From Diadema setosum (lineage: Eukaryota; Echinodermata; Echinoidea; Diadematoida; Diadematidae), in NCBI GenBank assembly GCA_033980235.1, contig CM067075.1:23135061-23199060 (forward strand): DNA of 64,000 bases, read 5' to 3'. The notes beneath the pieces were generated by a model that did not search any database, was not told the DNA's origin, and saw only the letters and a list, made by a program, of their open reading frames with translations. Each line of letters begins with the position of its first letter. Positions within the stretch are counted from its first letter, which is position 1. A program made the translations under genes and the position numbers. Shown here piece by piece: positions 28,401 to 36,556 of the stretch.

Positions 28401-31400
28401 CACAATCAGGCATGACTGTTTTTTAATTCACTGAGATAAGCATCCCTAATGTAATGATTATTCATGTAACCCTTGTAAATGGTGCTAACTAGCACATCCA
28501 CCTGGCTGCAAGCCTGGTATTTAGCAATGTTGGTATAAGAAAGACTTTGTTTATGCATTCAACACAAAACAGTGAAATTAACATCTGCCGAAGTGTTAAT
28601 TGACAGACCATTCTTGTCACCTGCTCTGCGCAAGTTTATTCTTAGTTTAACGTGAGTTCCATAAATTGTGGGCATGCTTATGCATCATGCTGCTTTGAAA
28701 ACGAGTTAAGTGTCTAACCAATTGAGAAAAAGAAAGGTCATATGTACCAATGTGCCCATGAGCTAACTGTGAACTGGCTTATTCTTGGATGGCTTGTCGA
28801 CATTCCTTGTCATTTCTTCTTCAGCTGGATGGTATCAGATTTAAAATAAGCATGGAAACAAATAAATCGCCCTAATTAACTGTGATATTATCTAACGATA
28901 TTTTGTTGAGGTACATATACCTCTGTTGAGAATGCAGTCAGCTGCTATAAAGTCTAGCAGTGATGATTCATACTTACGTGATACACTGGTAATAATATGA
29001 TGTGCTTTATTTTTTTTTCTATCTCTAACAATCTTCCAGACATGTTTCAATACAGAGTGTGCATATATTCCCTGCACGGTAGACACCTTGGAGCAGGGTG
29101 GGGGCGCTGTTGTGGAATTCAGCATGAGGATATTTGAAGATACCTTTTTGAAGGTGAGATGGAGCTCGGTGTGATAGGAGTGACTGGAGGTTCTTAATTC
29201 CGCAGCTTTTTTTTTTTTTTTTTTTTTTAGATCTTGTAACTTGTTGAATTGCCATTGACCCTTGACCCCACGATCTAGCCTTGAGATCTCCCCCCAAACA
29301 CACACACTAAAAAATGTTATGCAGTCCCTGAAACATATTGAGCAAAGATAAAATTATGCTGGATATACATCAAACGCTCTCTTTCCCTTTGCCTAGTGGA
29401 ACAGGCAAATATTGAATGTATTCAGTGACTTTCCCAAGAGTCACTCACAAATATTTAAAAAACAACACAAAACAAAACAAGATTGTGATTTTTTTTGTTC
29501 CTGAAGTATAACATTAAAATATATGTAGATTTTAATGAACTGAAGTCTCCATCCTTGAGGATGAATGGGGGTTAATGTAAACTGACATATTATGTGAGAA
29601 TAAAGAACATGCTGATCTTTTTTTTTGTCACAGCTAAACAAAGAGAAGTTGAATTAAATGATTGCCTGGATACATTGTGCATCATCCTTGTACTGATATT
29701 TTATACATTCATGTACATTGTTTTGATCTGCAGGAAGATTTAGGGAAAATTGAGCTGGTTGCTGAGGGGAAGATTGGTGTGGACGACCCTCTTAGGAGAC
29801 ATATACAGCCAACGTCAGACAGACCTGACTTAGTAAAGGTGAGTTGGTGCATCCCTGATGTAGCATGCAGGGATACGGTCATCACTTAACCCGTTCAGTC
29901 CTACAGGAGTTCTGCTTCAGATATGATCTGTATTGCTCCCATTAAAAATCCCTGAAAAACTCTGAATTATTGATATAGCATATTCGACATTGGAGAATTT
30001 GGGAAAGATGAGACGAAACCTGTTAAACTCATCAGGGGAAAACAATACAAATATTTGTAAATTTGAGACAGAAAGAGTAATGTGCTGTTTGAAAGTTTTC
30101 CTATTCTCCCATCTCCATTTGTGCAACCTCAACTTCCAGCTCCCAGCTGCCCATTGATTCTCACCATTTGCCTTCCCTACACTCTCCCTACGTCACTTCC
30201 CCCCTCTACTCTCCTCTTTCTAGATTCTTCTCTTGCCAAACAAGTCCTTTAAAGGACTACATTACACATGGTGTTCCCGGAAATCGATCAAATCTCAAAT
30301 AGTGATAAAAACTACAGCACAAAGATACATCACCAAACCATAGGAACGTGGTTCCTTGCCATGGACCAAATTTGCAAATGCAAACTCTAAGGTAAATTAG
30401 CCTTACTAATGGAAATTTATCTTTCATATTTTAGAATGTTGAAGTCAAAGGACATAAGTAGGTGGGTAGAATTATAAGTCATTGAATGGATAGATTGTAT
30501 TATCTTTTCAAATGCACTGTGTGTATGCAATATGTGATTATAAGACTGGCAAACCTAACTTGTTTCTGGAAATGTGCGTTTCAAGGGCTCGACTCTTTGC
30601 GTGAAATTTGTCACGCGTGAGAATTAGACAGCGCGGGTGAATGCACCAAAGAACTAGCTATTGGTCATGTTTTACTGTTGCGTTTTCTTCCACTCTTTGT
30701 CCAGATCGTAACATTAATATACACGGAATCGTCCGTGTCCAATAAGCCCGTGCCAAAGTGGGTTATTGCGGTGAGCATCGCAGCGGGAATCGTCTGTCTT
30801 GTCGCCGTCATTTTAGTCATGTGGAAGGTAAGAACGTCGGTAGTAAGGACTTCATAGCCTGAACATCTCCGTTTTTGCTGATTTCATGCCCAATCTATGG
30901 CACTTTTCTGCAGCTCCATATAGATATCAATATCAAGGCGTGCAAATTACCTCTGATATTCATGTCTGCAGTACTTAGTAATCACCTCATAGCCCAAGCA
31001 AATGATCTTATTCACTCTTGTAAAGAAAAACAATGCTATTCCAAGTGTCATCTACGGCACTAATGCCCTTCTGGGGCTTAATGAGTTTTTAGTCATTTGA
31101 TCAAGGCCAGCATTTACCTTTGACCTTCACCTATTTCTATAGGAGTTATATGTTATTACAACTGACAGTCAGGATAAGAACATTAATTTTGTGGTTCCTG
31201 GAGATGGAGTGATGTAGGCCTATAAAACAAGGGAGGGAGATTGGGACATGTAAAGAGAGATGGAAAATATCCTTTGGCATAACCTTTGCAAAGGCAGCTC
31301 CTTATAATTTGTGGACGTGCACAGTCACGGCAAGTGAAGCGACCAGCCCTGCGAGCAGAGCTAAGCGACCTGCGAGCGGAGCTGAGCGAGCCGATCGCTG

Positions 31401-34379
31401 TGTGCGAGTCCATTGCGAGGTGCCTTTGCCAAACTAAAGGCCCCCTCACACCTGAGCGAATTGCCTGAAATATGACTTGCGATGGCTGGCGAAAGGCATT
31501 TTTGGAAAAATCGTTTTCAATGGTAATTGATAGTAAGTCATATTTACCCTTCGTGTTTGGGTTCGTACACCTTCTGAACTAACAGTTGCGATTATTCAAA
31601 TTCGCACGGGATTTTTGAACATGTTTAAAATTTCCCGACGAATTGAAAAAATCGTCTGCCATTCGCATCTCTTATTAGTCAGCGGTAATCGTTCGTTTAT
31701 CGTTCGTGTGCTATTGTCACGCATAGTCCCTCATCGCGCTTTTGCCAAGGTGGACCGATCTCGGAAGAACTCTAAACGAAGCAACACGATGACTAAATAA
31801 GACTTGCGCATAGAAACGAAGATACTATGACAAGCGTATTTTCGCTTGCCATCTTCTATGCGAAGGGAAACTAAGATTGACTTTTACTAAATTTGAAAGG
31901 CGATGCATACACGAAGGCAAGTCTAAGAGATACTATGACAAACTATGAATTGCGAAGTGATACGAATACGAGCGAATGACCTGACGAAAAAATTGGCGAA
32001 TGCTGAGCGGCTCTATGTGACCAGCCACTCTCCACGCAACTCATGTATTTTTATAAACATTCCACCTGAAAGTTTCAAAGTATCTTCAGAAAAATGGAAG
32101 ATGCAGCCCGCCTCAGGGTCCAGTATTTACTGGCAATGGCTCAGAATGATATTATACATCAGCAGCTGAACCTACACCAGTTCATCAGAGGCCGCTTCAG
32201 ATGGAGACGAGGCTTCAGACGACGTCGTATCTGGAGAAGGACGTGGCTGAACCCTGCCAGAAGAAGGGCTTTTGGAATCTACGTCCAGCTGTTGGTTGAG
32301 CTCCGAAGAGAAGACCCTTCGACTTTCAAGAAATTTCTCTGCATGCCTCCTGAACTCTACGATGAAATCCTGGAGACGGTCAGAGGAAGAATCAAGAGGC
32401 AGTAAACCTGGTACAGGGAGCCGCTGGAAGAAGGTCTCAAGTTGGCAGCTACTCTCCGTCATCTTGTGTCTGGCACCAAGTACTCCGACATGCAGTAAGG
32501 GTGGAGGGTGCCTGAAAACGCCCTATCTGTAGTGGCCAGGGAAGTGTGTCAGGCCATATGTGACGAGTATGCAGATGAAGTCATGACAGTCCCTTCAACC
32601 CCTGATGGATGGAAACAACTTGTTGGAGGTGGATTCTACAAGCGGTGGAATTTTCCCCACTGTGTGGCAGCTATTGATGGCAAGCATGTGGCCATCAGAA
32701 AGCCTCCTCTGTCCGGCTCGCTATGCTGCAACTACAAGGGCTTTTTAGTATAATCCTGTTGGCTATAGTGGACAGACTACAAATTTATCTGGTGCGATGT
32801 TGGTGGTAGGTATGATACAATAGGGGAAAGGGGGTAGGTCGAGTCAATTTAGGGGTACGTCAGATTTGTTATTACCTCACCTCCATTGTTACTGTTTCAA
32901 TATTTATTTATTTATTTGGCTAAAATGATAGCAATTGGGGCAATTCATTTCAGTTTTTGCTTGATACCCTTTTTGTTCTTCAAAAACGTGCTTTAAGAAT
33001 AATTAATAATATTGGATATTTATTTCACACAAATGATCTTTTGTGTAGAAGCAAAAATCTGAAACTGATTGATTGATTTTATTATTATTATTATTATTAT
33101 TGTTATTATTACTATTATTATTATTATTATTTCATTTGGCAGAAAACATGCAATACATAATCAATCAATACAACAACACAAAAATACCGTAACACTGAAT
33201 GCACCTGACAGGGCTGCCAGGCGTTGGGCAAGTTAACTAAATAACTGTAGTCCGCGGACCGCCCTAACCTATATCCCTTCCAGATGCATCCAGCGTTACA
33301 GATTTATGTTAACTATGTAAAAATTTGTTTCATTATAATGTTAGTATTTTTATGTATAAATTGTCAATTGATGAGCTTCCTGACATTTTTGCACTTATGT
33401 TCATAAGAAATAACTCTTTTCATATCTACCCAACTCGTCATCGCGATGACTATCACCTTCCACGTACTCGCACAATTTTTGCGAAAAAGAAACATTAATG
33501 CTTACAGTGCCAAAAATACTGGAATCTTCCGGCTGATTTTACTGTTTATCTTTGACGTCCTTTAAATGTAAATGTTGCGTAGATGATTTCTCTTGCCGCA
33601 CTGAAATCTGGACTGGTCGCTTTTATACTCCCCGAGGAGCGCACACACACGTACGAGAACGCCTGATCTATATTCTTTTGTCTTCGTTTCCAATCGCACG
33701 CCATATCAAACCATTACTCATTGTTCATTCGTGTTATCGGGTCATATCAACCCTTCGCTCGCCTTCGGCCGCAATGTACTCAAAGAAGTGAACCGAAAAA
33801 TCGCTATCCTTCGCATGTCATATTCATCCTTCGCTTACCGTTCGTTAATCATATTTGACTTTAGTTTATAATCGGATGATTTGAAGGCAATTTTATTTGA
33901 AATCGTTGAATTCGCGCGCATTTCGTGCGTTTTTCCCATTCGTCCCCCTTCGTCCCCGTACATTCGCTCAGGTGTGAGGGGGCTTTTAGGCTATTCCGCT
34001 ATATTATCTTTAACATCGAGACGTGGTAAACTATATCTATCAGGTGACAGAGAATTTCATTTTTCTTTTCTTTTTGCCAACCAGTTGAATACTCTATTCC
34101 TCCTCTTTACCCGAGGCTCACATTCTACTGACCTCATGACCCTGCCCAGGATGTATAGATACCTCTCTTCCTATAAATACCCTATTATGGGAAGTAACGC
34201 TATCCAGGCACATACACTGAGCCAATATTAGTAAGTTACAAAATCATCAGAGTAAGACGAACAAAGTGATTTGCTGGTGGGAACTAAAGGGGGAAAAAAG
34301 CATGACTGATGACCCCTACAATCTGATATTATAGTTCACAATATGCCACCATAGTTCACTTCTTATCTAAACTAATTTC

Positions 34380-34411
<32 letters not shown>

Positions 34412-35805
34412 CACAAATGCGAAACATTATTTTCTGCAGTTCGTTAGACATAGAGCCTAGTGAAGAAGAAAGGAGACGGCCCAAATAATGATGCTTGATT
34501 GCTACATTGTGTAATCGCAAACAATAATTGTTTATGCAAGATTTGAAAAAAAAGTTAAGGCAGAAGGAAAGTGCACGCACACACACATTCACACACACAC
34601 ACACACACACTTTTTTATGATTCTTAATTCGAATTTTGTTCAATGCCACAAAAATCACATTCACAAAGACAAAACAGCAATATACAAAGATAAACAACAT
34701 TTACTAACATACAACGTTTATAAAGGTATGTCAAATCTTACATCAAAATTCAGTTGATCAAAGTTGATCAAAACAATATCCGGGTTTTTTTTTAGCGCAC
34801 ACACAAACTCACACACACACACACACGCATACACACACACTCACCCCCAACCAGCCCCTGCATGCTTTCAGCTCTCGTGTTTCAATTTATAAGTATATTA
34901 AAACTTGAATAAATCTGGCCTACGTGTAATTGCCTTTTTTTCCCTTATACAATACAATACATTTTGGTAGTGATGTGAAAGTGATGGAAAAAAGCAACTC
35001 AAACAAAATCAGCAACACATAATGATGACTGACTCTCAAGGAAACTTAACAAGATGGCAAAAAAAAAACAAAGAAAAGAAAGAAAAACAAACCTTCGCCT
35101 TAAAACATAACGTCATCGGCTTGTATATGTTCCCACATTGACAAATAAGTTATTCCAACTATTCCTCTTCTAACTGCTATTTCATTTTCTTCTTCTGTAC
35201 ACTCCCTAAAATACTTCATTACATCATTAAGATTTGGTACTTCCCCTTCTGATCTCGCTGAATATAAAACATATTTAATCAATATAATTGTCTTCCATCC
35301 TTTAGTTTTTAACGAATTCTCCGATATACCTGTATAAACAACTTCCCAGCACATATTTCTTTATTCTTCTAAATTCAATTTCTGAATAATAATTGTCATA
35401 ATTCCTGCACTTCTTAAACTACAATCCCAAAATGAATGCAATTATATCTCAATGCACACACACACACACACACACGCACACACGCACATGCACACGCACA
35501 CACAACGTACACCCACCTCAGACAGTACTGCCAAATTATACACTGGGAAGACACTATGAAGATGTAATATGATATACGAACACAAGTATGTCTCGTATGG
35601 AGTTTTGTATACATTTTCTTCAAGTGGTGTTATATTTTGCACCACTTTCACTTTTCTTTTTCCTGTGAAGTGTGGATTCTTCAGACGGCGGATGAGGGAG
35701 GAGATGGAAAGATTAATTCAGGAGAAGGACGAACGGGAATCCCTCAGCCCGGATGGTCTTCTAAACGATACCGACTACCCAGAAGACAACTTTCGGTCGT
35801 ATTAG
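2..35805 (+). CDS. integrin alpha subunit, 3' part of gene (16 exons, 5' end outside window)
   Basis: Integrin alpha chains pair with a beta chain at the plasma membrane as adhesion and signalling receptors. Joined exons: 2-154, 6451-6587, 6962-7119, 7968-8131, 14206-14349, 15291-15370, 15796-15940, 16811-16903, 19532-19701, 21392-21566, 22150-22257, 23847-24008, 29040-29153, 29734-29838, 30705-30827, 35671-35805. All have AG/GT borders and matching phases, giving 721 residues plus a stop. Order in the fragment: FG-GAP blades (1-97), thigh (about 98-250), calf regions (about 250-635) with a KNKR site near 560, membrane helix (about 653-675), and a tail starting CGFFRRR (678-721). This order and the GFF(K/R)R tail are diagnostic of the family. 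No I-domain is visible, but the part where it would lie is outside the window. The tail pattern (acidic, ERESLSP) recalls the alphaV/alpha5/alpha8 group; the subtype is not settled. Confidence 0.93.
256..1385 (+). mobile_element. TTAA-flanked inverted-repeat MITE, copy A (with nested insertion)
   Basis: It starts CCCTATTCTAACTGGG after TTAA (252-255) and ends GAATAGGG before TTAA (1386-1389). Inside each end is an inverted GGGGTCAA/TTGACCCC block around poly-G/poly-C, then AT-rich sequence shared with copies B and C. The TTAA duplication and CCC start suggest a piggyBac-type non-autonomous element. No transposase is seen. Confidence 0.8.
760..1138 (+). mobile_element. fold-back MITE nested in copy A
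   Basis: The ends AGGGTGTGTACAGTTCTGG and CCAGTACTGTACAGTCCTT are near-inverted repeats. The inner arms (around 882-910 and 985-1020) are also inverted, including GGCTGAGATATCC / GGATATCTCAGCC. The flanks are TTAg (756-759) and TTAA (1139-1142). The related copy B has an uninterrupted TTAA at the matching place (18,879-18,882). Confidence 0.75.
1390..2484. other. intron sequence with a GGTGGCCC cluster
   Basis: No gene is seen. Bases 1840-1965 hold several copies of TTTTGGTGGCCC and its complement, a compact palindromic cluster probably from an old mobile element. The rest is AT-rich sequence I cannot assign. Confidence 0.4.
2485..3889 (+). repeat. long interspersed repeat with CGTCCGT array and about 310-bp tandem units
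   Basis: It begins with TTAGCTCAACTGAGCC and ACTCAAGTGAGCTATTGCGA, then a run of CGTCCGT/CGTCGTC (about 2536-2617). Next come four units starting ACATTTTCATCTTCTTC near 2627, 2938, 3250 and 3580, with a partial one near 3760. Each carries CTTGGCAGgTAGCATCCCTA and ATGGGCACCATGCCCCACCC. It ends with CTCAGGTGAGCGCTAGACCC and TCTCTTGTT. From memory, very similar repeats are common in marine invertebrate genomes. Confidence 0.8.
3890..6450. other. integrin intron: short palindromic and duplicated segments, no gene
   Basis: A small hairpin lies at about 4583-4655: TTTTTAATTTTGCGAA faces TTCGCGAAATTAAAAA with GCGAAATTC repeated three times. Around 5580-5860 a segment of about 140 bp is tandemly duplicated (TTTGGTCATGTACCATAAGT at 5582 and 5723; GGTCAAAAGTATT-like motifs near 5400, 5670 and 5810). 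Nothing else is supported. Confidence 0.45.
6451..6587 (+). CDS. integrin alpha exon b: last FG-GAP blade
   Basis: The acceptor is atatgcacag and the donor CT|gtgagt; it starts in phase 0 and leaves two bases over. The peptide contains FGSSISGG, a second calcium loop DMDNNGYND and IVIGAY, the pattern of the seventh propeller blade. Confidence 0.92.
6643..6680. repeat. (GATA)n/(GACA)n microsatellite
   Basis: About six GATA-type units run into three GACA units, just after exon b. Confidence 0.9.
6962..7119 (+). CDS. integrin alpha exon c: start of thigh domain
   Basis: It begins directly after ttgccag and ends ATCG|gtacgc. The product runs from SKAVIDIE, the usual short link after the propeller, into a thigh segment with [10 protein letters not shown] and a second cysteine at MACVKYTG, the cysteine pattern seen at this place in integrin alpha chains. 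Confidence 0.92.
7610..7967 (+). repeat. long C/T-rich tract ending at the exon d acceptor
   Basis: About 350 bases are almost entirely C and T, including (CT)n near 7660-7680 and many CCCCTCCC runs, up to the acceptor CCCAG. It creates long open proline/serine/leucine frames that are not genes. Confidence 0.85.
7968..8131 (+). CDS. integrin alpha exon d: thigh domain
   Basis: The two bases GG complete the codon left open by the previous exon, giving [12 protein letters not shown], a thigh-domain strand. It ends at AAG|gtgtga in phase 0. The acceptor follows an unusually long C/T-rich stretch. A nearer AG at 7536 also keeps phase, but the resulting peptide has no integrin likeness. Confidence 0.88.
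8132..8940. other. intron, nothing recognised
   Basis: AT-rich unique-looking sequence. I see no exon, element end or strong repeat. Confidence 0.4.
8941..12735 (-). mobile_element. degenerate non-LTR retrotransposon (CR1/L2-like LINE)
   Basis: Read on the minus strand, ORF2 domains appear in correct order but in several frames. Endonuclease start (12,733-12,344): [15 protein letters not shown] and SETWL. Endonuclease middle (12,220-11,933): CRPPNS and [10 protein letters not shown]. Later endonuclease and linker: 11,911-11,675. RT start (11,588-10,929): [17 protein letters not shown] core (10,993-10,664): [22 protein letters not shown] catalytic FADDT box: 10,571-10,338. Thumb and C-terminal HYPTR and GPNYWNSL: 10,341-9,645. 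The 3' end, AATAAATATGAACTTGAACT, lies at 8941. Frameshifts, often at A/T runs, make it inactive. It sits in the integrin intron after exon d, antisense to the gene. Confidence 0.88.
12736..14205. other. intron beyond the LINE 5' side, no gene
   Basis: This may include untranslated 5' sequence of the LINE up to about 13,350. The minus-strand open frames there are hydrophobic and low-complexity and match nothing I know. From 13,350 to 14,205 there is AT-rich sequence without a recognised feature. Confidence 0.35.
14206..14349 (+). CDS. integrin alpha exon e: thigh domain
   Basis: The acceptor is tctccag and the donor ATG|gtaagg, with phase 0 on both sides. It contains [15 protein letters not shown], the recognisable kDxxxPIpixlxy stretch of integrin alpha chains, then a segment with two cysteines (TQCGRLC). 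Confidence 0.9.
14350..15290. other. intron, nothing recognised
   Basis: No mobile-element end, exon or clear repeat is visible between exons e and f. Confidence 0.4.
15291..15370 (+). CDS. integrin alpha exon f: thigh/calf border
   Basis: The acceptor is tttcaaacag and the donor CCAAG|gtagaa; two bases are left over. It encodes [19 protein letters not shown], the very characteristic CGxDxxCxxDLqL segment of integrin alpha subunits. Confidence 0.93.
15796..15940 (+). CDS. integrin alpha exon g: calf region
   Basis: The start is set by phase. The AG at 15794-15795 supplies the one base needed to complete AG from the previous exon, giving R-G-T-Q-Y-L-P-L-G. The pyrimidine-rich AG at 15735-15736 would give an immediate stop. 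The peptide [19 protein letters not shown] matches the calf strand with its NxGEdAyxA motif. The donor is AGG|gtgagt. Confidence 0.88.
15941..16810. other. intron, nothing recognised
   Basis: It contains a poly(T) run near 16,030-16,048 and otherwise unassigned sequence. Confidence 0.35.
16811..16903 (+). CDS. integrin alpha exon h: calf region
   Basis: The acceptor is cccaaacag and the donor AGG|gtaagt, in phase 0. It encodes a 31-residue segment including VLCLPQ and [15 protein letters not shown], equivalent to the vxCdlGNPmk motif of integrin alpha chains. Confidence 0.9.
16940..17200. repeat. degenerate short tandem repeat
   Basis: Variants of 'ATTTACCTACGCCGGAAAATA' followed by 'TATAAGGT' recur about every 60-70 bases. 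The copies are strongly diverged, so unit borders are uncertain. The rest of this intron to 18,116 shows nothing further. Confidence 0.4.
18121..19469 (+). mobile_element. fold-back transposon (AGGACAAG family), copy 1, interrupted
   Basis: It starts AGGACAAGTCCACCTTCATA after TTAA (18,117-18,120) and ends TATGAAGGTGAACTTGTCCT before TTAA (19,470-19,473). The inner arms are inverted too: GGAAAATCGGACAATCC against GGATTGTCCGATTTTCC. It is split by the MITE at 18,393-19,181. Without that insertion it is about 560 bp, like copy 2. Confidence 0.85.
18393..19181 (+). mobile_element. TTAA-flanked MITE, copy B
   Basis: 789 bp with perfect inverted ends CCCTATTCTAACTGGG / CCAGTTAGAATAGGG. The left flank is TTAA (18,389-18,392) and the right TAAA. 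It has the same internal order as copy A without the nested insertion. The host fold-back element has an intact counterpart with the empty site TATGTTAAGGGTAATATT at 24,371-24,388. Confidence 0.88.
19532..19701 (+). CDS. integrin alpha exon i: calf region
   Basis: The acceptor is cctcgcag and the donor CCGG|gtaaga; two bases are left over. It encodes a beta-rich segment beginning [13 protein letters not shown] and ending [10 protein letters not shown]. It lies only about 60 bases downstream of a fold-back transposon that ends at 19,469. Confidence 0.88.
19905..21036. repeat. minisatellite with roughly 38-bp units
   Basis: About 29 variants of 'ATACTCAAAGAAGGATGTGA' plus 'GACTCCATCCCAAAAG' lie in the intron between exons i and j. 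Units of 36-39 bp differ in regular ways, and a block with 'TTCGACTCCATCTCAAAAGA' returns near 20,045, 20,199, 20,395 and 20,549, a higher-order pattern. Open frames on both strands (for example [13 protein letters not shown] repeated) are by-products of units divisible by three. Confidence 0.88.
21392..21566 (+). CDS. integrin alpha exon j: second calf domain
   Basis: One base completes GGA, giving [10 protein letters not shown], the G-V-S-x-P-xxv motif. It then continues to [11 protein letters not shown], matching the iGPxvxHiYe motif. It leads straight into NLGPS in the next exon. The donor is GAT|gttagt. Confidence 0.92.
21567..22149. other. intron, only simple repeats
   Basis: A (GTTT)n run lies near 21,645-21,675. 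No other feature is seen. Confidence 0.4.
22150..22257 (+). CDS. integrin alpha exon k: second calf domain
   Basis: The acceptor is tccatcag and the donor GAG|gtaaga, in phase 0. It encodes [11 protein letters not shown] and [18 protein letters not shown], the NxGPS and wPxxxxxgxxLLY motifs of calf domain 2. Confidence 0.92.
22258..23051. other. intron, nothing recognised
   Basis: AT-rich sequence between exon k and MITE copy C without a supported feature. Confidence 0.4.
23052..23798 (-). mobile_element. TTAA-flanked MITE, copy C (inverted, one end lost)
   Basis: Same family as copies A and B, in reverse orientation. The right border is AGTTAAAATAGGG before TTAA (23,799-23,802). On the left the homology stops inside the inner TTGACCCC block, so that terminus is missing. 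It ends only 48 bases before exon l. Confidence 0.82.
23847..24008 (+). CDS. integrin alpha exon l: heavy/light chain junction
   Basis: The acceptor is tttctttcag and the donor TTG|gtaaat. It encodes a cysteine followed by a low-homology, charged linker ending in NKNKRL. A variable linker with a basic cleavage site is normal here in integrin alpha chains that are cut into heavy and light chains. KNKR has lysine, not arginine, at P4, so cleavage by furin-like proteases is only inferred. The exon is flanked closely by two transposon copies (ending at 23,798 and starting at 24,108). Confidence 0.87.
24108..24649 (+). mobile_element. fold-back transposon (AGGACAAG family), copy 2, uninterrupted
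   Basis: It starts AGGACAAGTTCACCTTCATA after TTAA (24,104-24,107) and ends ATGAAGGTGAAATTGTCCT before TTAA (24,650-24,653). Long inner inverted arms are visible. It preserves the empty site for the MITE family found in copy 1. Confidence 0.85.
25376..25444. repeat. (AAC)n microsatellite
   Basis: About 22 near-perfect CAA/AAC units. Confidence 0.95.
26052..27570. repeat. seven tandem units of about 215 bp
   Basis: The marker ACATGGGTTTTGAAT (or a variant) falls near 26,271, 26,489, 26,707, 26,920, 27,132, 27,349 and 27,569. Each unit also carries a 'GCTAGCACAAAAACGAGCAC' plus ATGAACCCC block and a 'TTCCTGACCAGATTTTGGGG' block, increasingly diverged toward the right. Confidence 0.85.
27751..28351. 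other. intron, nothing recognised
   Basis: No exon or element end is found. A short [13 protein letters not shown] frame near 28,220 was considered and not accepted. Confidence 0.35.
28352..28780 (+). mobile_element. MITE with AAGCCAGTT ends
   Basis: It begins AAGCCAGTTTACAGTTCC and ends AACTGTGAACTGGCTT, with TA on both sides if the ends are read as AGCC/GGCT. It shares subterminal 'GAGCAGAAAAAGGTCATTTG' with the copy at 44,667-45,102 (there in opposite orientation). Confidence 0.65.
29040..29153 (+). CDS. integrin alpha exon m: light chain start
   Basis: The acceptor is atcttccag and the donor AAG|gtgaga, in phase 0. It encodes [20 protein letters not shown] and then [16 protein letters not shown]. 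The C-x4-C-x4-C spacing and the rxwxxTFl end are typical of the integrin light chain. Confidence 0.92.
29154..30704. other. introns around exon n, nothing recognised
   Basis: Apart from exon n (29,734-29,838), only a poly(T) run near 29,206-29,228 and a C/T-rich stretch near 30,170-30,230 stand out. Confidence 0.4.
29734..29838 (+). CDS. integrin alpha exon n: membrane-proximal light chain
   Basis: The acceptor is gatctgcag and the donor AAG|gtgagt, in phase 0. It encodes 35 residues ([16 protein letters not shown] and onward) corresponding to the ylvSxaxfxV strand before the membrane. Confidence 0.88.
30705..30827 (+). CDS. integrin alpha exon o: transmembrane helix
   Basis: The acceptor is tttgtccag and the donor AAG|gtaaga, in phase 0. 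It encodes an extracellular stem ([10 protein letters not shown]), then KPVPKW and about 22 uncharged residues rich in V, I, A and L ending VMWK. This is a single membrane-spanning helix with the usual P-x-W entry of integrins. Confidence 0.93.
32094..32753 (+). pseudogene. PIF/Harbinger (HARBI1-like) transposase, inactive
   Basis: Encodes a cut-and-paste transposase of the DDE_Tnp_4 family. One frame reads from MEDAARLRV to NYKGFLV but contains in-frame stops at about 32,403 and 32,497. Family features: a basic N-terminal stretch, [20 protein letters not shown] (the usual WYR...GLKLAxTLR block), then [15 protein letters not shown] with the first catalytic aspartate and [11 protein letters not shown]. 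After 32,753 similarity (ILLAIVD, then a shifted FIWCDVG) continues in other frames, so the later catalytic residues are disrupted. Non-functional with good confidence. Confidence 0.88.
32960..33560 (+). mobile_element. 3' fragment of a CR1/L2-like LINE inside the Harbinger element, itself interrupted
   Basis: Bases 32,968-33,067 encode [24 protein letters not shown] sequence. About 33,355-33,540 encode [27 protein letters not shown] and, after a stop, WNLPADF. These are the C-terminal blocks of CR1/L2 reverse transcriptase proteins. Between them (about 33,068-33,290) lies a separate insert with an (ATT)n tract. Confidence 0.65.
33986..35670. other. last integrin intron: CA repeats and a possible LINE scrap
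   Basis: (CA)n tracts lie at 34,380-34,412, 34,576-34,611, 34,797-34,840 and 35,454-35,502. On the minus strand 35,354-35,100 an 84-residue frame ([15 protein letters not shown] and NEIAVRRG) resembles the C-terminus of some non-LTR retrotransposon proteins; this is weak and could be chance. Confidence 0.4.
35671..35805 (+). CDS. integrin alpha exon p: cytoplasmic tail and stop
   Basis: The acceptor is tcctgtgaag. The exon begins [13 protein letters not shown], the membrane-proximal GFF(K/R)R clasp that binds the beta tail and is found in nearly all integrin alpha chains. An acidic tail (44 residues in all) follows, ending FRSY and TAG at 35,803-35,805. Confidence 0.94.
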   Translation, partial: CGFFRRRMREEMERLIQEKDERESLSPDGLLNDTDYPEDNFRSY

Positions 35806-36556
35806 GGACCTATGTCTCCATGGCAACAGGGGAGGATGGAGGAAGCGATCGAGTGAGAAACATTCTGCCCTGCGTTTAAGGAGTCTGTTATAGAAGCATG
35901 TACTGAGTGTAATATTATGGCAGTGGTTTCTTCACGTTTCATGTAGACACGTTCTTCGATTGATGAGCAGGCTCAAAAGCTGCTGTTGAAGGCAAAAGGG
36001 AATATCGACAATATTTTTTTTAAGTATATATATTTCGATGCTTCGTTCGTAAACTCTTAGTATTTATTTGTTACACCACTTTTGAAATTAGCATTGTTGT
36101 GCATGCAATGAATCTAGTGTTGTATCAAAGAGAGGTGTAGATTTATGTATCTCTAAACGCACAATTAAAAGCAAAAACAAACAAAAGCGTGTCGACAACA
36201 GGAAAAGCCACTTTGATCATTCCATAGGTGTAAGTGTAAAAATGTCACCAAAGACGTCAGCACCAAATTGTTGGGACTTTCTGTTGTCTTAAAAAGCCAG
36301 ATATAGCTCAGCATCTTGAACTTCCCCACAAGATGCAGAAAGTAGTGCTAAAGCTCGCCTGGACAATACTGCTAAATTCTCCTTTATTTACCACGTGACC
36401 ACCAGAAAATGATGATATTACATGTATATGCATAACTCCTGTCCACTTAACCCATGTTTGCAAATTTTCCAAGTTCTGATTTCCTTTTCAAGCATGAAGA
36501 TTTAAACTTGCAGGTAGTATAGCTAGTGTAAGTGTAAGCGCATATGTATTAATGTC
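35806..36556 (+). other. integrin 3' untranslated and intergenic region
   Basis: No further coding potential is seen after the integrin stop. A variant polyadenylation signal ATTAAA lies at 36,164-36,169, about 360 bases after the stop; it is a candidate transcript end only. Confidence 0.4.

Larger units (their letters stand above)
31437..33985 (+). mobile_element. PIF/Harbinger-type DNA transposon with inverted ends
   Basis: The ends GGCCCCCTCACACCTGAGCG (31,439) and CGCTCAGGTGTGAGGGGGC (to 33,983) are inverted repeats. A decayed Harbinger transposase lies inside (32,094-32,753). It occupies the last integrin intron. A clean three-base target duplication is not visible. Confidence 0.82.
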
